Position numbers and translations under genes: made by a program. A stretch of DNA of 64,000 bases, taken from positions 1,302,001-1,366,000 of the forward strand of contig LN483070.1 of the NCBI GenBank assembly GCA_900016675.1, written 5' to 3'. Shown here piece by piece: positions 36,918 through 45,117 of the stretch. This DNA comes from Arthrobacter saudimassiliensis. Its GTDB lineage: Bacteria > Actinomycetota > Actinomycetes > Actinomycetales > Micrococcaceae. Each line of letters opens with the position of its first letter. Within the stretch, counting starts at the first letter, position 1. The notes below the pieces were generated by a model that was not told the DNA's origin, made no database searches, and worked only from the letters and a program-made list of their open reading frames with translations.

Positions 36918-38150
36918 CTAGGCCTCCGGATCGGTGGTGTAGTCGGGGTGGTTGGGGTTTTCCCAGATGACGGTGCCGCCCATGCCCAGGCCGATGCACA
37001 TGGTGGTCATGCCGTACCGCACCGAGGGATCCTCCTCGAACTGCCGGGCCAGCTGGGTCATCAGGCGCACGCCGGAAGAGGCCAGCGGGTGTCCGACGGC
37101 GATCGCTCCGCCCCAGCGGTTCACCCGCGGGTCGTCGTCGGCGATGCCGAAGTGGTCCAGGAAGGCCAGGACCTGGATGGCGAAGGCCTCGTTGATTTCG
37201 AACAGGCCGATGTCGGAGATCTCCAGGCCGGCCAGGCGCAGCGCCTTCTCGGTGGAGGGCACCGGGCCGAAGCCCATGACCTCGGGCTCGACGCCGGCAA
37301 ACGCCGACGCGACCATGCGCATCTTCACGGGCAGGCCCAGTTCCTCGGCGGCGTCGGCGGAGGCGAGCAGCGCCGTCGTCGCGCCGTCGTTCAGGCCGGC
37401 CGCGTTGCCGGCGGTGACCCGGCCGTGTGCCCGGAACGGGGTGCGCAGCTGCGCCAGGTCCTCCATGGTGGTGCCCGGCCGCGGCGGCTCGTCCCGGGTG
37501 GCCAGGGCCCAGCCCTGGCCCGGCTTCTTCACGGCCACCGGCACCAGGTCCGGCTGGATGTGGTTGCCGGCGTACGCCTTGGCCAGTTTCTCCTGCGAGG
37601 CGGCCGCGTAGGCGTCGGTGCGTTCCTTGGTGATGTGCGGGTAGCGGTCGTGCAGGTTCTCGGCGGTGTTGCCCATGTTCAGGGCTGCCGGATCCACGAT
37701 GCGCTCGGTCATGAAGCGCGGGTTCGGATCCGCGCCCTGGCCCATCGGGTGGTTGCCCATGTGCTCGACGCCGCCGGCGATCACGACGTCGTAGGCGCCG
37801 ACGCCGATGCCCGCAGCGGTGGTGGTGACGGCGGTCATCGCGCCGGCGCACATGCGGTCGATGGCGAAGCCCGGAACGGTCTGCGGCAGGCCGGCCAGCA
37901 GGGCCGCGGTGCGGCCGATGGTCAGGCCCTGGTCACCGGTCTGGGTGGTGGCGGCGATGGCCACTTCGTCGATGCGGTCCTTGGGCAGCTGCGGGTTGCG
38001 GCGGAGCAGTTCGCGGATGCACTTGACCACCAGGTCATCGGCTCGCATGCCGTGGTACATGCCCTTTTCACCGGCCTTGCCGAAGGGTGTGCGCACGCCG
38101 TCCACGAATACAACGTCCCTGATCTGCCGGTTCCGGCTCTGTGGGCTCAC
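36918..38150 (-). CDS. Acetyl-CoA C-acyltransferase (FadA-type thiolase)
   Basis: 410 residues from a GTG at 38150 with AGGAG seven bases upstream; a longer open frame to 38228 lacks a ribosome site. Nucleophile Cys101 in DRMCAGAM, NEAFAI, GGAIAVGHPLASSG (His) and CIGLGMGG (second Cys). Cleaves 3-ketoacyl-CoA; partner of the alpha subunit downstream. A palindrome 52 bases upstream is the likely control site. Confidence 0.93.
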   Translation of the reverse strand: MSPQSRNRQIRDVVFVDGVRTPFGKAGEKGMYHGMRADDLVVKCIRELLRRNPQLPKDRIDEVAIAATTQTGDQGLTIGRTAALLAGLPQTVPGFAIDRMCAGAMTAVTTTAAGIGVGAYDVVIAGGVEHMGNHPMGQGADPNPRFMTERIVDPAALNMGNTAENLHDRYPHITKERTDAYAAASQEKLAKAYAGNHIQPDLVPVAVKKPGQGWALATRDEPPRPGTTMEDLAQLRTPFRAHGRVTAGNAAGLNDGATTALLASADAAEELGLPVKMRMVASAFAGVEPEVMGFGPVPSTEKALRLAGLEISDIGLFEINEAFAIQVLAFLDHFGIADDDPRVNRWGGAIAVGHPLASSGVRLMTQLARQFEEDPSVRYGMTTMCIGLGMGGTVIWENPNHPDYTTDPEA

Positions 38151-38201
38151 GTCCAACTCCTCTTTGAGAGATATGAAATACGGCACAAGGTCCGCCTCGA
38201 T

Positions 38202-38217
38202 GTTACTCGTGAGTAAC
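38202..38217. promoter_or_regulatory. Palindromic operator upstream of the beta-oxidation operon
   Basis: GTTACTC (38202-38208) and GAGTAAC (38211-38217) are perfect inverted copies with GT between. Sequence and size suit a TetR-family dimer, the usual class for actinobacterial fatty-acid degradation repressors. A half site TTACTT occurs 90 bases to the right (near 38309). No regulator gene is next to it. The 277-base gap between the thiolase and the methyltransferase genes holds no other feature I can support. Confidence 0.55.
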
Positions 38218-38427
38218 TTAGCCTGCAACAGTGCAGCCGTGCCGGCGGCCGCCGAGCTGCCGGCCGTCGGGCGGCGCGCCCCCGAGCGACCGCGAGGGGG
38301 CGGGAAATGTTACTTGGCCCACACTATACTGAGCGGTCGGTTACCTGAAGGGGGAGGGGCAAGCGTCTTTACACAAGGACGAGTAGCCGCGCGGGATGGG
38401 CAGGCAGGGGCGGACGGCGGGGCCCGG

Positions 38428-39090
38428 TCAGGCAGGACGGCGGGCCGCGTGCAGGACGGTGTCCTGCACGGTGACACGTTCGCCGTCCGGGCCGGGCACC
38501 TGCCTCGGCCGGGCTTCGGAGGCGAGGACCTGCCACAGGGCCGGATCCAGTGCCGCCCGCAGGTCGCGGGGGGCAGGCAGCAGGCCCGGATCGGGCCGGG
38601 GCACTCCGGCCCGGGCGTCATCGGGGTGATGCGCGACGACCAGCAGGACACCGCCGGGAGCCACGGCGGCCGCAGCGCGGCGGAGCACCGGCCGGAAACG
38701 CTCCGCCGGCAGGTGCAGGAAATGCATGCTGACCAGGTCGAAGCCGCCGGCCGTCGGCAGCCAGGTGGCCACGTTGCGGTGCAGCCACCGGGTGCGGCCG
38801 GCGAGCCGCCCGCCGGCTTCATAGGCCTGGATCGCGGCGCGGCGCAGGGCGACGGGAGAGACATCGACGCCGGTGACCTCCCAGCCGCGGCCTGCCAGCC
38901 AGATCGCGTCCGCCCCCTCACCGCAGCCAAGGTCCAGGGCGCGGCCCGGCTGGAGCGCTTCAGCGGCGGCGACCAGCGTCGGATTGGGTTCGCCGCTCCA
39001 GACGGGACGGCCGGAGTACCGCCGATCCCAGATTTCCTGGTCTGATTGCGTCTGCATTGCCGTCCCGCTCCTCGTGCCGTCAGCCTCCAT
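38428..39090 (-). CDS. Class I SAM-dependent methyltransferase
   Basis: 220 residues (ATG 39090; an ATG at 39057 giving MQTQSDQEIWDRRY is equally possible and starts closer to the family). SAM motif LDLGCGEGADAIWLAGRGWEVTGVD with the acidic residue after strand 2, then FDLVSMHFLHLP and PGGVLLVVAHHPDD. The start EIWDRRYSGRPVWSGEPN is that of the tellurite-resistance/UbiE-like small methyltransferases. Substrate unknown. Confidence 0.85.
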   Translation of the reverse strand: MEADGTRSGTAMQTQSDQEIWDRRYSGRPVWSGEPNPTLVAAAEALQPGRALDLGCGEGADAIWLAGRGWEVTGVDVSPVALRRAAIQAYEAGGRLAGRTRWLHRNVATWLPTAGGFDLVSMHFLHLPAERFRPVLRRAAAAVAPGGVLLVVAHHPDDARAGVPRPDPGLLPAPRDLRAALDPALWQVLASEARPRQVPGPDGERVTVQDTVLHAARRPA

Positions 39091-39192
39091 CCTTTCGGTT
39101 CGGCGTACCCAACGGCAAGTTCACTGAGGATCGGGACGCGGCGGATGCGGCGGGGGGCCCGTCGCCGCGCTGCGCGTGGCAGACTGGCGGCC

Positions 39193-39690
39193 ATGAGCGA
39201 CGCGATGGCCGGGAGCCCTGATTTTGAAGCCGCAGCGGTGCTGTGGGACGAGTATGCGCAGGCTCGGCCCGAGCAGGCGGCCGCCGATCCCGAGTACGAA
39301 GTGGAGATGTTCGGCGACGGACCGGAAACGGCCGACGCGCTGCTGGAACTGGTCCTGACCGGCCACAAGCGCGCAACCTCGTCGCTGGTGGCCGAGTATC
39401 TGCAGGAGGGGGCGCAGCTTCCGCGCATCGGAGCGCACTGGATTGCCTGCGACGGGCAGGGGCGGCCGCGCGCAGTGCTGCGGACGGTGGAGCTGAAGCT
39501 GGGCACCTTCACGGACGCCGATGCGGACTTCGCCCGCGACGAGGGGGAGGACGATGGATCGCTCACGGCTTGGCGGCACGCCCACCGGACCTTCTGGGAG
39601 CGCACCGCGGCGGCCCGCGGAGCGGCTTGGAGCGAGGCGGAGGAGATCGTCTTCGAGCGTTTCGACCTCGTCTGGCCGGCGTCTCTCTGA
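39193..39690 (+). CDS. ASCH domain protein
   Basis: 165 residues from the ATG at 39193. FGDGPETADALLELVLTGHKRATSSLVAEY and LPRIGAHWIACDGQGRPRAV, then FTDADADFARDEGEDDGS and W-R-x-x-H-R-x-F-W are the ASCH (PUA-like, RNA-binding) fold as found in the RmtC-like/YqfB group. Probably binds RNA; some members are amidohydrolases of modified cytidines. Single gene. Confidence 0.85.
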   Translation: MSDAMAGSPDFEAAAVLWDEYAQARPEQAAADPEYEVEMFGDGPETADALLELVLTGHKRATSSLVAEYLQEGAQLPRIGAHWIACDGQGRPRAVLRTVELKLGTFTDADADFARDEGEDDGSLTAWRHAHRTFWERTAAARGAAWSEAEEIVFERFDLVWPASL

Positions 39691-39820
39691 GTCACCGGCA
39701 CCTCGCGGGCCGGCCCCCGCAGCGGGGCGGCTTGTCCGCGGGCGCTGTTGCCGGTGACCCCCGGCGGCCGAAATACTGGCTGGAGTGCAGCGGTTCCCAC
39801 ACGGAAGGACGGTGCTGACC

Positions 39821-40402
39821 ATGGGGCGGGAAGCTGAGGAGCGGCGTCGGCGGCTGGAACGGATCGCCGGAGTGCGGGCCAGCGGCGATGCAGAATACGG
39901 CCGGGATGCGCAGGAGGACGAGAAGCGGCGGGTGGACCCTGCCGCGCGGGCGGATTACCTGGTCCGCGACGCGATGGCGCAGGGAGCCTTCGACAACCTG
40001 AAGTACGCCGGCAAACCGCTGCCGCAGACGGTCGGCGATCCGGATCCGGACTGGTGGCTCAAAGGACTGATCCAACGCGAGAACCTCACCGGCCTTGGGC
40101 CCCGTGCCCTGCTGCTGCGCACCGAGGACGCCGAACTAGACGAGACGCTCGACCGGCGGTACACCGAGGCCCAGGTGCGGGCCGTGGTCGAGGATTTCAA
40201 CGCCCGGGTCATCGATGCCCGGCGGCAGCTCCAGGGCGGTCCGCCCGTGACCACCAAGCTGCGCGACGTCGAGCAGGAGGTGCGGCGCTGGCAGGAACGG
40301 CGCCGGGTGCGCGCCGATGCTGCCCGGCAGGCACGGGAGGCCGAGCAAGCGGAAGCCGCGGCGGCCCGGCGTCGGCGCTGGCGCTGGCTGCGCCGACGCT
40401 GA
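39821..40402 (+). CDS. DUF1992 (DnaJC28-like) domain protein
   Basis: 193 residues, ATG at 39821. The domain is at about residues 40-110: AARADYLVRDAMAQGAFDNL, YAGKPLP and DPDWWLKGLIQRENLTGLGP, the DUF1992 signature. The C-terminal 90 residues form a charged, arginine-rich helix with a coiled-coil look. Function unknown in bacteria. Confidence 0.87.
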   Translation: MGREAEERRRRLERIAGVRASGDAEYGRDAQEDEKRRVDPAARADYLVRDAMAQGAFDNLKYAGKPLPQTVGDPDPDWWLKGLIQRENLTGLGPRALLLRTEDAELDETLDRRYTEAQVRAVVEDFNARVIDARRQLQGGPPVTTKLRDVEQEVRRWQERRRVRADAARQAREAEQAEAAAARRRRWRWLRRR

Positions 40403-40436
40403 GCGGCGGCATCACACCGTCTGTCAGCCGCGCCGG

Positions 40437-41000
40437 TCAGTCGCCGGTGGCCGGAAGCGGGGGCGGCGGAGAGCGCAGGCGCAGCCAGGCGCCCACGCAG
40501 GCCACGGCCAGCACCCAGAACGCCAGGGTCGGCGGCAGCCACGGCACCAGCAGGAACCGCTCCTGGACGGCGGCGAACGCCGCCAGCAGGGCCACTGAGG
40601 ACAGCATCAGCTGCCCGGTGCTCAGCCCCACCAGGAAGAGGAACACGGGATAGAAGTAGCTGAACGCGCTGCCGCCGAGGGTCAGCACGGCAAACGCCAG
40701 CGCAAGGGCCAGCAGGAACATGGCCGGCCCGGCGACGCCGCGCGCCCCCTGGCGGCGCTCCCAGCGCAGCAGGAGCACCCAATACGCCAAGGCCAGCGCG
40801 GGGACAAGCGCAGCCGACAGCGCCGAGACCACCTGGCGTTCCATCGGCATCAGCCCGGCCGAGAGCAGCATCTGCAGGGGCTTGACCACGTGCACAGCCG
40901 CTGCGACGGCGACGACGGCGACCGCGTATCGTCCGGCGGCCGCGGCCGCCGGACTGAACCGATACAGCCGGGAACGGCCCTGGGCCTGGTCCGCGCTCAT
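40437..41000 (-). CDS. Integral membrane protein, unknown
   Basis: 187 residues, about five membrane segments (AVAVVAVAAAVHVV; VSALSAALVPALALAYWVLL; GPAMFLLALALAFAVLTLG; FLFLVGLSTGQLMLSSVALLA; LAFWVLAVACVGAWL) with a short basic head. No family recognised. Nearest neighbour is rnd, transcribed in the same direction 97 bases upstream. Confidence 0.65.
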   Translation of the reverse strand: MSADQAQGRSRLYRFSPAAAAAGRYAVAVVAVAAAVHVVKPLQMLLSAGLMPMERQVVSALSAALVPALALAYWVLLLRWERRQGARGVAGPAMFLLALALAFAVLTLGGSAFSYFYPVFLFLVGLSTGQLMLSSVALLAAFAAVQERFLLVPWLPPTLAFWVLAVACVGAWLRLRSPPPPLPATGD

Positions 41001-41097
41001 CTGCCGCCTTTCCGCCGCCGTTCACCCTGCCCCACCAGCCTAGCGTCGGAGCCGTGCGGGCAGCTCCACCGGCCCGACCGGCCGGGACCGCCGCGGC

Positions 41098-42399
41098 TCA
41101 GCCCCGCGAATCGGCGCCGCTGTCCTTCTCGGGCAGGGGATCGGGGTCCAGGAACGCCACGGTGATCACGGCCGCTGTATGCCGGATCTGCCATTCACGC
41201 GCGCCCAGGTCCCGCAGGGCCTGGCTGATGGTCTCCAGGTCGATCGGCGTCGGCGGCCGCCAGGCCACGCGGCGCAGGTAGTCCGGGGTCAGCAGGTTTT
41301 CCACCGGCAGGTCCAGCTGGGCCGCCGTCGCGGCGAGCCGGGTCTTGGCCGTCTGCAGCCGGGCCGCGGCCTCGGGATCCGTGCGGGCCCAGGTCCGGGG
41401 CGCCGGCGGTGCGTTCGTGGGCACGTGCAGCGGCGGCAGGTCCTCCGCGGAGCGGGCTGCGGAAATGCAGCGCAGCCACCGCGGCGCCTCGCGCTGCGCG
41501 GCCCGCCCGTGGAAGCCCGGGGTGTTCAGCAGCTGCGGCACCGTGGCGGGCATGGCCCGGGCGGCGGCGATGATGGCCGAATCCGGAATCAGCCGGCCCG
41601 GAGCGGTGTCGCGCCGTTCGGCCAGCTGCTCGCGTTCCAGCCACAGTTCACGGACGGCGGCCAGCTGGCGCCGGTCCTTGAGCTGGTGCAGTCCGGAGGT
41701 GCGCCGCCACGGATCGGTGCGCGGCGGCGTCGGAGCCGCGAGCCGAACCGCCTCAAACTCCTCCTCGGCGAAACCGAGCTTGCCCGCGTCCTGGAGCAGG
41801 CGGATCAGTTCGACCCGCAGATCGGTCAGGACCTCGACGTCGAGGGCGGCGTACCGCAGCCAGGGTTCAGGCAGCGGCCGGGTCGACCAGTCCGCCGCCG
41901 AGTGCTCCTTGGCCAGGGTGAAGCCGAGCAGCTGCTCGATGACGGCGGCCAGTCCCACGCGCGGCAGCCCGGCCAGCCGGGCGGCCAGTTCGGTGTCGAA
42001 CAGCCGGTCCGGGCGCATGCCGAGGGCGGCCAGGCAGGGCAGGTCCTGATTGGCGGCGTGCAGGATCCACTCCGTTCCGCGCAGCGCCTCGTCGATGATG
42101 CGCAGGTCGGAGAAGGGCTCCGGGTCGATCAGCCAGGTGCCGGCGCCTCCGCGTCGGATCTGCACCAGGAAGGCGCGCTGGCCGTAGCGGAACCCGGAGG
42201 CGCGTTCGGCGTCCACGCCGGCGGGGCCGGTGCCTGCCGCCAGCGCGGCCGCGGCGCGTTCCAGGCCCTGCGGGGTGTCGATGATCAGGGGAACCCCGTC
42301 CCGCGGGGCCTCAAGCAGGGGCAGGGGCTGCTCCGGGGGGCCGGCGTCGGCATCCGTGTCGGGGGTGCGGGCAGCGGCAGCGGGGGTTTGGGCGGTCAT
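41098..42399 (-). CDS. rnd: Ribonuclease D
   Basis: 433 residues. 3'-5' exoribonuclease for tRNA/RNA 3' ends. DEDDy exonuclease motifs are present: GVDAERASGFRYGQ (ExoI), HAANQDLPCLAALG (ExoII, with Asp), and YAALDVEVLTDL (ExoIII with Tyr and Asp). An HRDC domain follows (TSGLHQLKDRRQLAAVRELW, PGRLIPDSAIIAAARAMP), then a C-terminal domain. Neighbour DUF3000 is the usual upstream gene in actinobacteria. Confidence 0.93.
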   Translation of the reverse strand: MTAQTPAAAARTPDTDADAGPPEQPLPLLEAPRDGVPLIIDTPQGLERAAAALAAGTGPAGVDAERASGFRYGQRAFLVQIRRGGAGTWLIDPEPFSDLRIIDEALRGTEWILHAANQDLPCLAALGMRPDRLFDTELAARLAGLPRVGLAAVIEQLLGFTLAKEHSAADWSTRPLPEPWLRYAALDVEVLTDLRVELIRLLQDAGKLGFAEEEFEAVRLAAPTPPRTDPWRRTSGLHQLKDRRQLAAVRELWLEREQLAERRDTAPGRLIPDSAIIAAARAMPATVPQLLNTPGFHGRAAQREAPRWLRCISAARSAEDLPPLHVPTNAPPAPRTWARTDPEAAARLQTAKTRLAATAAQLDLPVENLLTPDYLRRVAWRPPTPIDLETISQALRDLGAREWQIRHTAAVITVAFLDPDPLPEKDSGADSRG

Positions 42400-42502
42400 A
42401 AGGATTCCAGTCTATCGAGAGGGAGGCCATCCGCGCCGTCGACGGCGCCTTGGCTGCGTCAGGCCGCCGGATCGGCTCCGCCGCGGCGGGCGGCGGCGGG
42501 AG

Positions 42503-43126
42503 CTACGGGCGGCGGCGCGGCAGCGGGGTGACGCCCTCGGGCAGCGGCGGCAGGCCCGCGAACGAGCACACCATGTCCGACCAGGCCTCCAGATGGGCGC
42601 GCACGGCCGGGCCGGACGGCGTCCAGGACGCCCGCAGCTCGATGTCGATCGCCCCGCCGCGCCCGGACAACGTACCGAAGCTCTCGGAGAGGATGCGGGT
42701 GGCGGTGCCGCCGGCCGAGGTGTAGGCCGCGCCGTGCTGTTCCAGCGCCTCCACCAGCCACGTCCAGGCGACCGGCCCGAGCAGCTCGTCGTTGCCCATG
42801 TCAGGCTCCAGCTCGGCCCGGATGTAGGTGACCACGCGGAACGTGCCGTTCCACACCGGCGACCCCTGCGGGTCGTGGAGCAGGATGAAGCGTCCGGTGG
42901 CCAGTTCGGGCTCGCTGCCCGGATCCGGCAGGCCCAGCCGGCGCCGTCCGCCGCCCGCACCCGGAGCCCGGACCTCGGCGCCCAGGGACACGGCGAACGG
43001 AGCCAGTCGCGTGGGGGCCGGGATCTCTTCGAGCAGCAGCTCGGGCCTGCACTCGGCGCGGCGCAGGTCGCCCAGTGCGGTCAGGAAATCCGGGGGCACC
43101 TGGGAGAGGTCACCAATTGCACTCAC
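42503..43126 (-). CDS. DUF3000 domain protein
   Basis: 207 residues from a GTG at 43126. LPRRAECRPELLLEEIPAP-type start (FLTALGDLRRAECRPELLLE), FAVSLGAEV, TGRFILLHDPQGSPVWNGTF, and DMGNDELLGPVAWTWLVEAL are the DUF3000 signature. Soluble, function unknown; always next to rnd. Confidence 0.87.
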   Translation of the reverse strand: MSAIGDLSQVPPDFLTALGDLRRAECRPELLLEEIPAPTRLAPFAVSLGAEVRAPGAGGGRRRLGLPDPGSEPELATGRFILLHDPQGSPVWNGTFRVVTYIRAELEPDMGNDELLGPVAWTWLVEALEQHGAAYTSAGGTATRILSESFGTLSGRGGAIDIELRASWTPSGPAVRAHLEAWSDMVCSFAGLPPLPEGVTPLPRRRP

Positions 43127-43240
43127 CCCCGCAGATTACGGCCGGCCGGGCACGGCAGGTGGGCAGGCTCGCCGCCGTGTCCCATTCGTTACGTGATCCA
43201 GCTTACGCCGGGCCCGGCAACGGCCGAAAGGAAGGGGCCG

Positions 43241-44326
43241 CTAGTGTCCGCCGCCGACCGGCAGCCCGGCCGCGGCGACCTCCCGGGCAATGGCCTCCGC
43301 GAAGGCGTCGACGTCCTCTTCGCTGGTGTCGAAGGTGCACATCCAGCGCACCTCGCCCGTGGCCTGGTCCCAGTCGTAGAACCGGAACACGCTGCGCAGC
43401 CGGTCCGCAACGCCGGCCGGGAGCGCGGCGAACACGGCGTTCGACTGTGTCGGCTGGGTGATCCGCACCCCGTCGATCCGCCCCACGGCATCCGCGAGCC
43501 GCCGGGCCATGGCGTTCGCGTGGGACGCGGAGCGGTGCCACAGGTCGCCTTCATAGAGGCAGATCAGCTGGGCGGACACGAAGCGCATCTTCGACGCCAG
43601 CTGCATGTTCAGCTTCCGCAGGTAGTCCAGGCCGGTGGACGCCTCGGGATTGAGCACCACGATGCATTCGCCGAACATCATCCCGTTCTTGGTCCCGCCC
43701 AGGCTCAGGATGTCCACGCCGGCGTCGGTGGTCATCTCCTGCAGGCTCACGCCCAGGGCGACGGCGGCGTTGGACAGCCTCGCGCCGTCCATGTGCAGCT
43801 TCATGCCGCGGGCGTGGGCATGCTCGGCAATCGCCCGGATCTCCTCCACCGTGTAGAGGGTGCCCAGCTCGGTGGACTGGGTGATGGACACCGCCAGGGG
43901 CTGGGCGCGGTGCTGGTCGCCCCAGCCCCACGCCTCCTTGTCGATCAGCTCGGGCGTGAGCTTGCCGTCCGGGGTCTCGACGGTCAGCAGCTTCATGCCG
44001 CCCACCCGCTCCGGGGCGGCGTTCTCGTCCACGTTGATGTGCGCCGTCGTCGGGCAGATCACCGCGCCCCAGCGGGGCAGCAGCGACTGCAGTCCCACCA
44101 CGTTGGCGCCGGTGCCGTTGAAGACCGGGAAGGGGCGGGCGCGGGGGCCGAAGCGTTCGGCGATCACCTGGTGCAGCCGTTCGGTGTAGGCGTCTTCCCC
44201 GTAGGCCACCTGGTGGCCGAGGTTGGCGGCGCTGAGCGCCGTCATGACCTCCGGGTGGACTCCGGAGTAGTTGTCCGAAGCGAAGGCGCGCAGGGCGATG
44301 TCATGCAGGGGAGCGTAGTCAGTCAC
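43241..44326 (-). CDS. Low-specificity L-threonine aldolase
   Basis: 361 residues. PLP enzyme of fold type I: ASDNYSGVHPEVMTAL, FNGTGANVVGLQSL (phosphate-binding), LHMDGARLSNA (Asp180) and the Schiff-base lysine Lys213 in LSLGGTKNGMM. Splits threonine to glycine and acetaldehyde. Last gene of the DUF6421-SDR-aldolase operon, 44 bases after the SDR. Confidence 0.92.
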   Translation of the reverse strand: MTDYAPLHDIALRAFASDNYSGVHPEVMTALSAANLGHQVAYGEDAYTERLHQVIAERFGPRARPFPVFNGTGANVVGLQSLLPRWGAVICPTTAHINVDENAAPERVGGMKLLTVETPDGKLTPELIDKEAWGWGDQHRAQPLAVSITQSTELGTLYTVEEIRAIAEHAHARGMKLHMDGARLSNAAVALGVSLQEMTTDAGVDILSLGGTKNGMMFGECIVVLNPEASTGLDYLRKLNMQLASKMRFVSAQLICLYEGDLWHRSASHANAMARRLADAVGRIDGVRITQPTQSNAVFAALPAGVADRLRSVFRFYDWDQATGEVRWMCTFDTSEEDVDAFAEAIAREVAAAGLPVGGGH

Positions 44327-44370
44327 GGTTCCAGTATCTCTCTTGCCGCCCCCGGATCGGGACGCACGGG

Positions 44371-45117
44371 TCAGCCGGCGGGGATGAGGCTGATCCGCCG
44401 GCCGTTCAGCCGGTCGGCGGGCTGCTCGAAAAGGTCGACGGCGGCCGCGGCCAGCCGGTCGACGTCGGTGTAGCCGGGGTAGGCCCGTTCGGGGTTTTCC
44501 CGGCGCATCCCCTCATCCACCAGGGCCTTGACCACGAAGACGACGGCGGCTGAGTGCAGCGGCACCGGATGGGCCTTCCGGCCCGGCTGGTCCTTCTGGA
44601 AGCCGTGGGCCAGTGCACGGACCCAGGCGTCGGCGGCGGCCTTGGCCGCAGCGTATCCGGCGCCGCCGGCCGTGGGGGAGTCCACCGCCGTGGAGGAGAC
44701 GATGGCCAGCCGGCCGCGCCCGGAGGCGGCCAGCTGGCCGTAAAAGCTGCGGCTGACGTTGCGCAGGGTGCGTAGGATATTGCGCTCCAGGAAGTCCCAG
44801 TCCTCGTCGCTCTGCCCGCCGATTCCGTTGCCGCCGCGCCAGCCGCCGACCAGGTGGATCAGGCCGTCCACCCCGCCGTAGGCCTCCTGCAGGTTCGAGG
44901 CCAGGGAGCGGACCTCGCCGGCGTCGGCCAGGTCGCAGGTGCGCAGGTCGATGTCCGTCAGGTGTCCGAGGGCGGCTTCCAGCCTCGGCCCGCTGCTGCC
45001 GACCGCGATGACCCGTGCGCCCGCGGCCGTCAGCGCCGTGCAGACGGCCACGCCGCTGGGGCTGCCTGCCCCCGCCACCAGGACGACGGCGCCCTGCGCC
45101 CCGCCGCCGGTGCTCAT
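44371..45117 (-). CDS. SDR family oxidoreductase
   Basis: 248 residues. VLVAGAGSPSGVAVCTAL (cofactor motif with a variant GAGSPSG), CDLAD, LIHLVGGWRGG, IVSSTAV (Ser) and YAAAKAA (Tyr/Lys). Overlaps the DUF6421 gene by ATGA. A conserved partner of that gene in Micrococcaceae; substrate unknown. Confidence 0.87.
   Translation of the reverse strand: MSTGGGAQGAVVLVAGAGSPSGVAVCTALTAAGARVIAVGSSGPRLEAALGHLTDIDLRTCDLADAGEVRSLASNLQEAYGGVDGLIHLVGGWRGGNGIGGQSDEDWDFLERNILRTLRNVSRSFYGQLAASGRGRLAIVSSTAVDSPTAGGAGYAAAKAAADAWVRALAHGFQKDQPGRKAHPVPLHSAAVVFVVKALVDEGMRRENPERAYPGYTDVDRLAAAAVDLFEQPADRLNGRRISLIPAG

Noticed and set aside
36913-37851. Extension of the fatty-acid oxidation alpha subunit by 313 codons upstream
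   Set aside because: That part is the thiolase gene read out of frame; the crotonase domain begins right after the ATG at 36912.
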